Source: Dryas octopetala (Eukaryota > Streptophyta > Magnoliopsida > Rosales > Rosaceae). From it: a stretch of 64,000 nucleotides of DNA. Numbering within the stretch: position 1 is the first letter of the stretch; each line of letters begins with the position of its first letter. Positions 24,042 through 34,663 of the stretch are shown piece by piece. Location: positions 23,250,001 to 23,314,000 of the forward strand of contig OY992835.1 of the NCBI GenBank assembly GCA_963921425.1. Direction: 5' to 3'. The translations under genes and the position numbers were made by a program. The notes beneath the pieces were generated by a model that made no database searches, was not told the DNA's origin, and saw only the letters and a list, made by a program, of their open reading frames with translations.

Positions 24042-24932
24042 CTAAGCTATAGAGTACAAAGCTCGTATGCCAGCAATATCATCACTGTGCAAAGCCCTCC
24101 TGGTCTTTCCAGGATCTACATAAGCATACATAACGGCATCAGGAATTGTACTATGTGCAAGTCCAAGCAAGTGCCCTATCTCGTGCATAACCACCCACAC
24201 CAAATCAACTTGGGCCGCCACACTCGGTGGCCTAAAGGTCCAATTCTCCTCCGCATCGATATGCATCTTTCCATCTGTGGGCCCAGAGGCATGGGCCAAA
24301 ACCCCATATGGCCCATCAAATGGGCTTCCGTCCCCATGATCACGGCGTTCGAAGCTAATCGAAAGGTCCGCCGGTGAACCTGTGCTAACCAATTGAAAGG
24401 TAAAATTGGAAACTCGGGCCCATAACCCGAATGCTTGGTTGCATGCATGAAACAAAGCGTACATCCCCACCTTGCTTTGGGCTCTATTCAAAAGGACTGT
24501 GTATGTGAGATGATACTTGGTAGGTGGCCATTTCCCAAAGGAGGCATAATGGGAACCTATACGAACACCATGTCCCATTTTATTTGGACCGACCAAATGT
24601 GACCTATTGATATTGTGATCGGGCACACCACAGCGTGGAGTGTTTATTAGATCACTGGTAGCGGAATCAAGCTTTCCTGTAACATTCACATAATAGTTTT
24701 TTTGGAACATTTTAAGTGCAGATTCAAAATGCTCATCATTTTCTAAGCTGCTAAGATTGGAGTCTTTCGAAGCGGCATCGTTTAGGTATCCAAAGGCCCT
24801 CAGGTAACTTCTAAGCTGTTGAAGCCCTATTGTACTCTGTCCCTCTCCTTTTTGAATTGACTCAACTACAAAAGCCTGCATTGCTAGAAGGGGAAGTAAA
24901 GCTCCCAAGAGATGTACAAGAATTGGGGCCAT
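24042..24932 (-). CDS. Matrix metalloproteinase (plant matrixin, M10A), secreted
   Basis: Intronless, 296 residues. A signal peptide (VHLLGALLPLLAMQAFVV) is followed by a propeptide with LRSYLRAFGYLND and a cysteine switch PRCGVPD near residue 100, whose Cys holds the catalytic zinc until activation. The catalytic domain begins near KWPPTKYHLTY and includes the structural-site sequence FDGPYGVLAHA. The zinc-binding motif is HEIGHLLGLAHS at about residues 248-259, with the Met-turn in DAVMYAY. There is no C-terminal hydrophobic GPI signal (it ends ALYSIA), so the enzyme should be soluble in the apoplast, like soybean SMEP1, rather than anchored. Plant MMPs act in extracellular matrix remodelling and defence. 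It is a tandem duplicate of the frameshifted copy to its left. Confidence 0.93.
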   Translation of the reverse strand: MAPILVHLLGALLPLLAMQAFVVESIQKGEGQSTIGLQQLRSYLRAFGYLNDAASKDSNLSSLENDEHFESALKMFQKNYYVNVTGKLDSATSDLINTPRCGVPDHNINRSHLVGPNKMGHGVRIGSHYASFGKWPPTKYHLTYTVLLNRAQSKVGMYALFHACNQAFGLWARVSNFTFQLVSTGSPADLSISFERRDHGDGSPFDGPYGVLAHASGPTDGKMHIDAEENWTFRPPSVAAQVDLVWVVMHEIGHLLGLAHSTIPDAVMYAYVDPGKTRRALHSDDIAGIRALYSIA

Positions 24933-26192
24933 TGGTACTGTCTTATGAGGCGTAACATAGAGTACCTACATTTAACTATTTATACTGGTGTCTTATCAAT
25001 GCAACAATTTCGTATAAGCTCATATTTGATCACATATTGGTGTATTCAATATATTATTAAAGGTCTTTGCTTTTTTGTTGGTAAAAAAAGTTTAGTCTTG
25101 CATGTGTATCAATATCTTGTTATGGCAAGGCAAATCCAACAATGGATTTTTTTCTAATTGATGTCACTCATGCAAATCCAACAATGGATTTCATGCCATT
25201 TTTAATGGCGTGAACCACGTGATTTGAATTTTGAAATTTATAAACCTTTAGGGATTGAATTACAGCCTGGTAATTACATAGTTTTGTGATTTTGCTTTGA
25301 TATAAGTAGAAAACGGTGTTTATTTAAAGTTTGAATATGCTATAGTATCCTAGAAAGATAGAGAGAGATATACAGTTTTTTTTTTGGCCAATGAGAGAGA
25401 TATACAGTTGATTATGGTATGAAACTCAAAAGTATATAGGTTATGATGATTGTGTTGATTATAGGTGTGATCATCTCTAATAAACCTCAATCATCTCCAT
25501 CACACCTCAATCAGCATATGTCAATTAATCTTGATTTCCTTTATCAATATTTGTCAACTTTAATTTTCCTCCATTATGTCTTATTTAGCTCATTTTAGTT
25601 ATTGTATTTCCTTATTGTTATGTCTTTCCCTTATATAAATTACGTGCTTTGCACACTATGAAACACACAAGAATTATTCTTTAATCATTTAAATTAACAG
25701 ATTAGAAATCCTGAGTAGAAAAATATAAAACGTCTACCAAGTTACCAACTCATAGCCTCATAGGTGGAGACCATTTAGCGTGTTGTTAGCACTGAGACTT
25801 TTCTACTCAGAACAAGACAACACAATCCACTATTCACTGGTGTCATTATTTTGGAAGTATGCACAAAGACTTTGGCCAAAGACTGAATTCGTCAAGTCTA
25901 TTTGCTTTAAAAATAAAAATTACAGTTTTGAAAGTCTATCAATTATCATGACTGATCGGTGATCACTGATGTTGATCGAGAATCTTTACTTTAGAGTAGA
26001 GACCAGAGCAGCATGTCCCACTTCTCTTCTACTCAAGCACTTGAAGGAAAATTCATGACTCCATGTTCAAACAACAATATAACAACTAGCAAGTAGAAGA
26101 CGAGCTTCAATTTTAGCCCCTATATGAAATGCAACCTCTATGAGAGTCTCTCTCCCAATTAAGCACCAAACTGAGACCTTCATACAATCACC
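24933..26192. other. Intergenic, promoter region of the receptor kinase
   Basis: Contains a 20-bp direct repeat (GCAAATCCAACAATGGATTT at about 25130 and 25172) and the micro-insertion at 25361-25409. The right part should be promoter and 5' UTR of the FERONIA-like gene. No gene seen. Confidence 0.5.
25361..25409. mobile_element. Poly-T micro-insertion with 17-bp target duplication
   Basis: GAGAGAGATATACAGTT at 25361-25377 is repeated exactly at 25393-25409. Only T8 plus GGCCAAT lies between (15 bp). The long exact repeat is the clearest example of the set. Confidence 0.8.
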
Positions 26193-28928
26193 ATGAAACC
26201 CATGAACCTCACCCCACTATTTTTCCTTTCCCTGTTCGTGCACATCCTCACCGTACGCGTGGCCCCATACACTCCGGTCGATGATATTACCCTTAACTGC
26301 GGCTCTTCCGGCACCATCTTCAATGACTACGATAAACGAACCTGGACTGGAGATATCAACTCAAAACTTTCCCCCTCCGAAGTTCACCAAACTGCTCCCA
26401 ACGCCACATCCGTCGTCCATAACGCACCTCCGACCTCCTCTGCCCCCGCCAACAGAGTGCCGTACACCACCGCCCGGCTTTCTCGCGCCGAATTTTCTTA
26501 CAGATTTCCAGTCACCGCCGGCCAAAAGTTCATTCGCTTGTATTTCAACCCAGTTTCGTACCCGGGCTTCGACCGCTCCAAATCCTTCTTCTCCGTCAAA
26601 GCCAGCGGCTTTACCCTTCTCAACAACTTCAACGCCTCAGTCACAGCTGATGCTGCCGAGGAGGCTGCTTTTGGGGACAAGACGATTTACAGAGAATTCT
26701 GTTTGAACATTGAGAAAGAACAGAGTTTCAACATCACATTCATTCCAAGTACAGCAACCCCAGATGCATACGCGTTCATCAACGGAATTGAAATTGTATC
26801 CATGCCTACGAATCTCTACTACACTGATGCCCAAAGCGATAGGGTTCGCTATGTAGGCAACAACAACTTCTTTCCCATCGGAAACAGCTCTGCTTTAGAG
26901 ATGGTGTACCGAATCGACATCGGTGGAAGCTCAATCTCACCCAATGACGACACTGGCATGTACCGCAATTGGGAGGGTATGGAAATCGAGCCGGACTACT
27001 TAGACGATTTGAGTTTAAGTAACAGCGTTCTAGCACAAAACAGCAGTCTTCAACTCAAGTTTTCTGCAATACCCGAGTACTCGGCGCCAAAAAAAGTTTA
27101 CCAAACGGGCCGGTCGATGGGTTTGAACAAAACCATAAACAAGGGCTACCAACTCACCTGGGGATTCCCTGTAGATCCCAAGTTTTCTTACCTGGTTAGG
27201 CTCCATTTTTGTGAGTTTAATCCTAATATGATCAAGGTCTTTGACCGGAGTTTTGTGATTTACATAGCCAATCTAACCGCTGAACACAGAGCCGACATAA
27301 TTACATGGACTGGTGACCATGGAAATGGGATTCCAATATACAAAGACTACTTGGTGTTCATGGCTGGTGGTTCTGCAACCCAGAAGAAAGTTAATCTCTT
27401 TATCGCACTGCAAGCGTTGCAAAAAGATTGGATGACTTCATACAACGATGCAATCTTGAATGGGCTCGAAATCTTCAAACTCAGTGACTCGAATGGCAAT
27501 CTCGCCGGACCCAACCCCGACCCACCTTCGATAACACCAAATACGACGCCGCAGAGCCCCAAAAATTCGAGCAACAAGTCGTCTACTCGTCTGCTTCCCA
27601 TCGTCGCCGGTGTCGTTTCCGGCGTACTCGTGCTCTCTGTTCTCGGATTTTTCATTTTCAGGCGAGGAAGAAAAGTCAAGGACTCAAGCTCCAGTCAGGG
27701 AACAAAGTGGGGTCCACTTTCTTTTTCGACGACCAAATCAACCAAGACTCGCGGCTCGTCTCTACCGTCCGATGTGTGCCGTCACTTCTCGCTGGCGGAG
27801 ATCAAAGCCGCCACCCAAAACTTCAACGACGTTTTCATTATTGGCGTCGGCGGATTCGGCCACGTGTACAAAGGGTACATCGACGGTGGGGCCACCCCCG
27901 TGGCGATCAAACGGCTGAAATCCGAGTCGTCGCAGGGGGCCCACGAGTTCATGACGGAGATCGAGATGCTCTCCCAGCTCCGCCACCTCCACCTGGTGTC
28001 TCTCGTCGGGTACTGTACGGACGACGGCGAGATGATCCTCGTCTACGATTACATGGCGCGTGGGACTCTACGCGAACATCTGTACCACACTGACAATCCA
28101 CCTCTTCCTTGGGAGCAGCGGCTCCAGATTTGCATCGGAGCGGCGCGTGGGCTGCACTACCTTCACACCGGTGCGAAATTCACCATCATCCATCGGGACG
28201 TGAAGAGCACGAACATCTTGTTGGATGAGAAGTGGGTGGCCAAGGTTTCGGATTTCGGGTTGTCAAAAATGGGCACGAGTAATACTTCGTCCAAGACCCA
28301 TATTAGCACGATGGTGAAGGGTAGTTTCGGGTATTTGGACCCGGAATACTACCGACGGCAGCAGCTGACGGAGAAGTCCGACGTGTACTCGTTTGGGGTG
28401 GTGTTGTGTGAGGTATTGTGTGCAAGGCCGCCTTTGATACGTACGGTGGAGAAGAAGCAGATGAGTCTAGCTGAGTGGGCCAAGAGCTGTCATCGCAGTG
28501 GGACCCTTGATCAGATCATTGATCCGAGCTTAAGGGGTAAGATTGTAAATCAGAGCTTGAGTAAGTACGTTGAGATTGCGGTGAGTTGCATGCGTGATAA
28601 TGGGATCGAACGGCCGTCGATGAATGACGTGGCGTGGGGGCTTGAGTTTGCGTTGCAGCTCCAGCAGAGCGCGGATCAGGTGGGGGTGAAGTGCACTGAA
28701 AGGAAGGGTGAGGATGAGGATGAGGATGAGGATGAACTTGTCTTGGTGATGAATGATAGACTGGATAGTGATGCAAGGTTTAGTTGTAGCTGGGAAGACT
28801 CGGATTCAAAGAACATGAGCAGGGTGACCAAAAGCAGTAGTAGTGAGCAAAATTCCACTACGAACGAGTCCATTAAAGGGATGTCTGGGATAGTCTTCTC
28901 TGAGATCCATGATCCCAATGGGAGATGA
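26193..28928 (+). CDS. FERONIA-like receptor kinase (CrRLK1L family)
   Basis: Intronless, 911 residues, as usual for the family. A signal peptide ends near VRVAPYTP. A tandem malectin-like ectodomain (about 30-430) contains ITLNCGSSG, FIRLYFNP and FYIGVGG-type spacing. One transmembrane helix lies at about 467-489 (LLPIVAGVVSGVLVLSVLGF). The kinase domain (about 545-820) has the glycine loop GVGGFGHVYKG, the lysine in VAIKRL, HRD (about 667) followed by VKSTN, DFG (about 687) and GSFGYLDPEYYRRQQLTEKSD. A Glu/Asp-rich tract follows. All catalytic residues are present. CrRLK1L receptors sit in the plasma membrane, bind RALF peptides and sense wall integrity during growth, reproduction and immunity. 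Whether this is the FERONIA orthologue or a lineage-specific relative cannot be settled here. Confidence 0.94.
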   Translation: MKPMNLTPLFFLSLFVHILTVRVAPYTPVDDITLNCGSSGTIFNDYDKRTWTGDINSKLSPSEVHQTAPNATSVVHNAPPTSSAPANRVPYTTARLSRAEFSYRFPVTAGQKFIRLYFNPVSYPGFDRSKSFFSVKASGFTLLNNFNASVTADAAEEAAFGDKTIYREFCLNIEKEQSFNITFIPSTATPDAYAFINGIEIVSMPTNLYYTDAQSDRVRYVGNNNFFPIGNSSALEMVYRIDIGGSSISPNDDTGMYRNWEGMEIEPDYLDDLSLSNSVLAQNSSLQLKFSAIPEYSAPKKVYQTGRSMGLNKTINKGYQLTWGFPVDPKFSYLVRLHFCEFNPNMIKVFDRSFVIYIANLTAEHRADIITWTGDHGNGIPIYKDYLVFMAGGSATQKKVNLFIALQALQKDWMTSYNDAILNGLEIFKLSDSNGNLAGPNPDPPSITPNTTPQSPKNSSNKSSTRLLPIVAGVVSGVLVLSVLGFFIFRRGRKVKDSSSSQGTKWGPLSFSTTKSTKTRGSSLPSDVCRHFSLAEIKAATQNFNDVFIIGVGGFGHVYKGYIDGGATPVAIKRLKSESSQGAHEFMTEIEMLSQLRHLHLVSLVGYCTDDGEMILVYDYMARGTLREHLYHTDNPPLPWEQRLQICIGAARGLHYLHTGAKFTIIHRDVKSTNILLDEKWVAKVSDFGLSKMGTSNTSSKTHISTMVKGSFGYLDPEYYRRQQLTEKSDVYSFGVVLCEVLCARPPLIRTVEKKQMSLAEWAKSCHRSGTLDQIIDPSLRGKIVNQSLSKYVEIAVSCMRDNGIERPSMNDVAWGLEFALQLQQSADQVGVKCTERKGEDEDEDEDELVLVMNDRLDSDARFSCSWEDSDSKNMSRVTKSSSSEQNSTTNESIKGMSGIVFSEIHDPNGR

Positions 28929-31490
28929 TCGACCAAAATTTGTAATGAATCAGTCAGACTAATCTGGCTAGCTAGACTCATATATCAGTGTGATAGTATA
29001 TATGCTACAATTTCAGCTCAATTTGTAATTTTGTTGTTTCCATTTTTTTTGTTGTTTCTTAAATCATGTAAAATTGCGATCAAAATCAATAGTAGTTTGT
29101 TAATTTCATCGAAAATTTCATTTGGCACCTTATTTTAATAACAAGGTCTACGTTCAAGCTGAACATTTTGTAGCAAGGAAACAATCTTGGTACTGTAGTT
29201 TTTATAGTGTATAGCAGCAAACTCTGAATGCTTTTGTTTTTCCACTTGGAGAGTTTCGAAGCCCACTTGCTCAGTCAAGGCCCATTCTCACCCAGAGAGT
29301 AAATTTTTTCGAAATTGTTGATACTGTAGTTGTTATAGCATATATAGTAGCAGGCTTTGAATGCATCGACTAGGCTAAGAAGAATCCCAAAGTGTTGATT
29401 TTTTGAATTTTGATTATCTTATTTAATCTTGTTTTATTTTATTTTTGTTTTTTTAATTATAATTTTAATCTGTGTCAATTTCATACTTCAATTGGAATTT
29501 CATTTAAGAAGAAAACAGTATATCATGGTCTAGGATTGAAGAAACCCAGTTGGTCCATCCTCAACGTCATATACAAGAAAATAAGGGATCATGTAGCAAA
29601 CTTAACAAAAGTGCACTTGAAAGATAAAATCAAAAGGAAAAAAAAAAAAAAAAAAACACTTGACAGGTGCATTAGCAATTTAGGAGCAGAGCTAGTGTCC
29701 ATGAATCTCTTTACCTGATCATCTGTCAACAATCTCTCCTACCATCGATCTAGTTCAAGGACACTTTGAAAAGTCCAAGCCCTTTGCTGCTTGGGGGTCA
29801 ATTTCTGCAGCAACCAATTCAAAAAATTCCAGGACTGACAAATGACAATAGGGTTAAAGACTAACGCGCGGCCAAAAAATGATTTCATTCTAGGCTACGT
29901 ACCTCTTTAAAAATGAATGATGGAGTTCATATATCAACAAACCAATCACAGCCACATCAACTGGAATCTAATATAAGATTTTGAAATTTATTTATGAAAC
30001 ATCTAGTATGACAGGTCGTTTTCGTGTGTACTGGGATTTGATCACTTTTTTGGAATGTTTGTGAGAAAAAAATGGTTCATTCATAATGCAATTTTTGAAT
30101 GCATGTGTGGAAAAAGTGTAGCATATTAATGCATTCATGTATCAATAACGGGTCCATATTGTAGAATAACCCTAGCATTACTCAATTTCATTGTTCCAGC
30201 TAGTGGCCAAGAAGCAAATTGTAACTGATAACAAGGCGTCAACGTTGATGTTAACATGCATGATACATTTTGGAATATATGTATAGTCCGTTATTAGTCA
30301 CTACGTACTAAGAATAGTAGGTCTTTTTTTTTTTTTCTTTTACATAACGACTTCTGCAAATTGCCAAAGACTAATAATTCGTCAAGTACGTCCACTGTAT
30401 GCCCATCCAAAATGAAAATAGTACTTTGTCCAACTCTGTTATCTTGACTGATTTTGATCCATTAGTTTAAAGTAGCTAGAGCCAATAATATTCGACAGTG
30501 CAAGTCTAGGCTCTAGCTTCCATTTAATATTAAACAAAATGGGAAGCCACGCGTATATATAATATCAGTATACAAGTCAAAAAATCAAAGTCTATTATCT
30601 TGACTTACTATATATAAACTTTTTTTTTTTTTTTGTGGGAGGGAAGATTATAAACTTCTTAAATAATTTATACTATAATATTAAACAAGCCAAAACCACT
30701 ATTGACTTAAATTAGGATTAAATTCTCTATTATGCTTGTTTTCATTTGTTTCAATATTAATTAATTATGTATTACAAAAATATCACAGGATTTATTATGT
30801 ATTTGTTCAAATTCATTTTATGGCTTAATTATAATTTAGTACTTCAATTTTATCATATTTTTTAAGTTTAAAAATTTACAAATACATACCTCAACTTTTA
30901 TTTTGTGTCAAATTCATACCTCCGTTAAATATTTTGTCAATGAGAAGGTTATCTGTTGATGTGGCAAGGGTATTTACATCTTTTCACCACATGTAAAAAA
31001 AATTTTAATATTTTAAAATGTTTTTAAATAATAATAATAATAATAATAAAACTCTTTTGAAAAACATGATAAACTTGAGTTATTAAAAACCAACCTGAAC
31101 TCCAAAGTCGGTACGTTGCAACCGACAACCGACCTACAATAGTCTGTTCGGTTGTTCTCACCCGACTCAGTAAAGTTGATTCGGTTGCCAATTTAAAAAA
31201 TTCACTATGGTTTGTTAGTCGGGTGGGTCAGTTGTTTGGCTGATATAAGCCCGACACAATCCATTTTCACCCTTAATTTTATCTATACACTCTTAAAGTT
31301 ATCATGCACAATTATAATTAAATTACAATCGGGTGAACAAAGATTCCTTGACCTAATCACTACGTAAAAAAGAAAAAGAAATGCACATGTTATGCTCACA
31401 AATGTGTGTTCACAAAACACCTTTATACAATCTCCATTAAAAACTCACTCTCTTTCTTCCTAAGCAGCAAACTCCTTCATACAACGTACC
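28929..31490. other. Intergenic between the receptor kinase copies
   Basis: Begins with the 3' UTR. A diverged direct repeat of about 40 bp (TACTGTAGTT...TGAATGC) occurs at about 29189-29231 and 29319-29363. There is a micro-insertion at 30613-30657 and a short (ATA)n run near 31025. AT-rich, no gene recognised. Confidence 0.5.
30613..30657. mobile_element. Poly-T micro-insertion with 9-bp direct repeats
   Basis: TATAAACTT at 30613-30621 and 30649-30657 flanks T13 plus GTGGGAGGGAAGAT (27 bp). The repeat is short and AT-rich, so the case is weaker than the others. Confidence 0.5.
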
Positions 31491-34032
31491 ATGAGACAAA
31501 TGCTAAGTATTCATCTTTACCACCTTTCCTTGTTTCTGCACATGGTCACGTTAGTGGTGGCTGGAGATCGCTCCCAACCTATCGACACTGCTGTAGATGA
31601 TATCACAATTAACTGTGGCTATTCCGGCAACAAATTCAACCCATACGATGACCGAATTTGGAGTGGAGATATCAACTCAAAATATTTTTACCAGCAAGGT
31701 AAAGGGGCATCCCTAGTGAGAGAAGCACCTTCGTCGAAGTCCTTCTCCGTCAGCCAAGTGCCGTACACCATGGCTCGGCTTTCTTACTCCGAGTTTACTT
31801 ACAGAATTCCTTTCACCACTGGCGGGCAAAAGTTCATTCGCTTGCATTTCAACCCAGTTCAGTACCCTGACTTCGACCGCTCCAACGCCCTCTTCTCCGT
31901 TAAAGCCGGTGGCTTTACCCTTCTCAACCATTTCAATGCCTCTGTCACTGCCGATGCTTATGGGGTCGAGACGATTTACAGAGAATTCTGTTTGAACATT
32001 GAGGAAGAAGAAAAGAGTCTCAACATCACATTCAGTCCAAGCAGAGCAAGCCCAGGTGCATACGCGTTTATCAACGGAATTGAAATTGTATCCATGCCTA
32101 CAAATCTCTACTACACTGCAGAACAGAGTGCTGGGGTTTACTATGTAGGCAACAACAACTTCTTTCCCATCGGAAACAGCTCTGCTTTAGAGATGCTGTA
32201 CCGAATCAACATCGGTGGAAGGTCACTCTCATTCGATGAGGACACTGGCATGTACCGCAAATGGGAGGGTAGTGAAATCGAGCAGAAGTACTTAAACGAT
32301 TTGAGTTTAAGTTACAGCGTTCCACCAAGAAACAGCAGTCGTCAACTCAAGTTTTCTGCAATACCCGAGTACTCGGCGCCAAAACAAGTTTACCAAACGG
32401 GGCGGTCGATGGGTTTGAACAAAACCATAAACAAGGGCTACCAACTCACCTGGAGATTCCCTGTAGATCCCAAGTTTTCTTACCTGGTTAGGCTCCATTT
32501 TTGTGAGTTTAATCCTAATATTATCAAGGCCTTGGACCGGATGTTTGTGATTTACCTGGCCAATCAAACCACACAGAGCCAACATAATCACATGGACTGG
32601 TGACCATGGAAATGGGATTCCAATATACAAAGACTACGTTGTGCACATGGCTGGTGGCTCTGCAACCCAGAAGAAAGTTAATCTCTTTATCGCACTGCAA
32701 GCGTTCCAAAAAGATTGGAGGACTTCATACAACGATGCAATCTTGAACGGGCTCGAAATCTTCAAACTCAGTGACTCGAATGGCAATCTCGCCGGACCCA
32801 ACCCCGACCCACCTTCGATAACACCAAACACGACGCCGCAGAGCCCCAATAATCGTCTGCTTCCCATCGTCGCCGGTGTCATTTCCGGCGTACTCGTGCT
32901 CTCTGTTCTCGGATTTTTCATTTTCAGGCGAGGAAGAAAAGTCAAGGGCTCAAGCTCCAGTCAGGGAACAAAGTGGGGTCCACTTTCTTTTTCGACGACC
33001 AAGTCAACAAAGAGTCGCGACGATCAAATCCGCCACCCAAAACTTCAACGACAATTTCATTATTGGTGTTGGAGGCTTTGGCAACGTCTACAAAGGTTGC
33101 ATTGATGGTGGGCCACCCCGGTAGCAATCAAACGGCTGAAACCGGAGTCATCACAGGGGGCCCACGAGTTCAAGACGGAGATTGAGTTGCTCTCCCAACT
33201 CCGTCACCGCCATTTGGTTTCCCTCATTGGATATTCTACCGATAAAGGTGAGATGATCTTAGTATACGATTACATGCCACGTGGGACCCTCGGCGACCAT
33301 CTCTACCACACCGACAACCCACCTCTTCACTGGGAACAACGGCTTCTGATTTGTATTGGCGCGGCGCGTGGGTTACAGTACCTTCATGAGGGTGCCAAGG
33401 GCACCATCATCCTCCGTGACGTGAAGAGCACCAACATCCTATTGGATGAAAAATGGGTAGCCAAGGTTTCGGATTTTGGGTTGTCAAAAATAGGCGCGGC
33501 CACCTTGTCCAAGACCCACATCAGCACAGTGGTGAAGGGCAGTTTCGGGTATCTGGACCCAGAATACTACCGCCGTCAACGGCTGACTGAGAAGTCTGAC
33601 GTATACTCATTTGGGGTGGTGTTGTGTGAGGTGTTGTGTGGGAGGCCGGCTGTGATGCATTCGGTGGAAGAGACTAGGCAAATGAACCTGGTTGAGTGGG
33701 CCAAGAGTTGCCATAGCGATGGGGCACTTGATCAAATCATGGACCCGAACTTGAGGGGCAAGATCGGAGCTGAGTGCTTCAACAAGTTTGCTGAGATCGC
33801 TATGAGTTCCATAAATGATAGTGGGATCGAGCGGCCGTCGATGAATGACGTTGTGAAGGGGCTTGAGATTACACTGCAGCTTCATCAGAGAGCAGAGAAG
33901 GATATCAACTCCATCGAAAGAACGGGTGAAACAAAAACCAGTAGTAGTAAGCAAAGTGCTGCCATCAACAATTCCATTACATTGATGTCTGGGACAATCT
34001 TCTCTGAGATCAACGATCCGAGTGGGAGATGA
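31491..34032 (+). pseudogene. Broken tandem copy of the FERONIA-like receptor kinase
   Basis: Covers a complete CrRLK1L gene but in four frame segments. Aligned by eye with the copy at 26193, three net deletions cause the shifts: 5 nt at 32570/32571 (the frame then ends at a TGA after HNHMDW), 44 nt near 33020 just before the kinase domain, and 1 nt in the G run at 33110-33112. A further in-frame loss of 21 nt lies near 32850. The catalytic HRD is changed to LRD (CTC at 33412), although the Asp, the DFG and GSFGYLDPEYY remain. The first segment alone (31491-32603) would encode a secreted malectin-like ectodomain of 370 residues without membrane anchor or kinase. A gene finder might report two or three separate genes here. 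I consider it a pseudogene. Confidence 0.88.
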
Positions 34033-34663
34033 TGGGCATCAATTTTAACAAAATGAGAGCTCTAGAATCGTGGCCTAGCGGTAATTCACTATTCAATAAT
34101 GCTAAAAATCGTAAATATATACCAAATTTAAATCCCGAATACATATATCACCATTTTAATGCTAAGGATCCTAAATATATATACCAAATTTAGATCCCGA
34201 ATACATATATCACCATTTTACTAGTTTTAATATATGAATTAATAAAATACTGATACATCATTTAAAATTTAAATTTAAAATCCCTAGAACTGCTCTTCAA
34301 TATTTCAACTCAATTTGAAACTAAACCCAAATAAATGCAAAAGTACTATACGGTGATTCTAAATCGTTATACTCACTAGAATTCCTAATATTACTTATCA
34401 CCAATGTATTAGAATTTCAAAGGCAACAGAAGTTGCTGATGATATAACCAGACATTCATCATTCAGAGTATACAAGGACAACATTTGTAAATAACAAGAG
34501 ACCTCTTCCTGTCAAAATTTCCACAACATTTGGATCAAAAGTACAAAAAGAAAATAATGGGGAATAAATAAATACTAGTTCAACCTCCCATCAGCCCTAA
34601 GTATGTTAAGATAAGGAGGGTGGTGCAAACTAACATACTAAAAAAGAGGGAATAAGGAACTTT
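34033..34663. other. Convergent spacer between the kinase pseudogene and eIF3m
   Basis: Contains the 60-bp tandem duplication at 34097-34219; the right part is probably the eIF3m 3' UTR. Confidence 0.5.
34097..34219. repeat. Tandem duplication, about 60 bp, two copies
   Basis: Unit 1 (34097-34156) and unit 2 (34157-34219) share TAATGCTAA...CCGAATACATATATCACC with a few changes. Unit 2 can also fold GGATCCTAAAT against ATTTAGATCC. Confidence 0.8.

Noticed and set aside
29597..29670. Poly-A tract with CACTTGA on both sides, a possible retro-insertion
   Set aside because: Only 7 bp match with a 40-bp A-rich interval; too short to separate from chance, unlike the 9-17 bp cases.
32641..33105. 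Separate gene for a small membrane protein with the CrRLK1L transmembrane segment
   Set aside because: It is the frame-shifted middle of the receptor-kinase pseudogene, and its end reads out of frame into the kinase region.
34068..34145. tRNA-like wording (GTGGCCTAGCGGTA ... AAATCCCG)
   Set aside because: No acceptor stem or anticodon arm can be drawn and the B-box is not canonical; not a tRNA gene, and evidence for a SINE is too thin.
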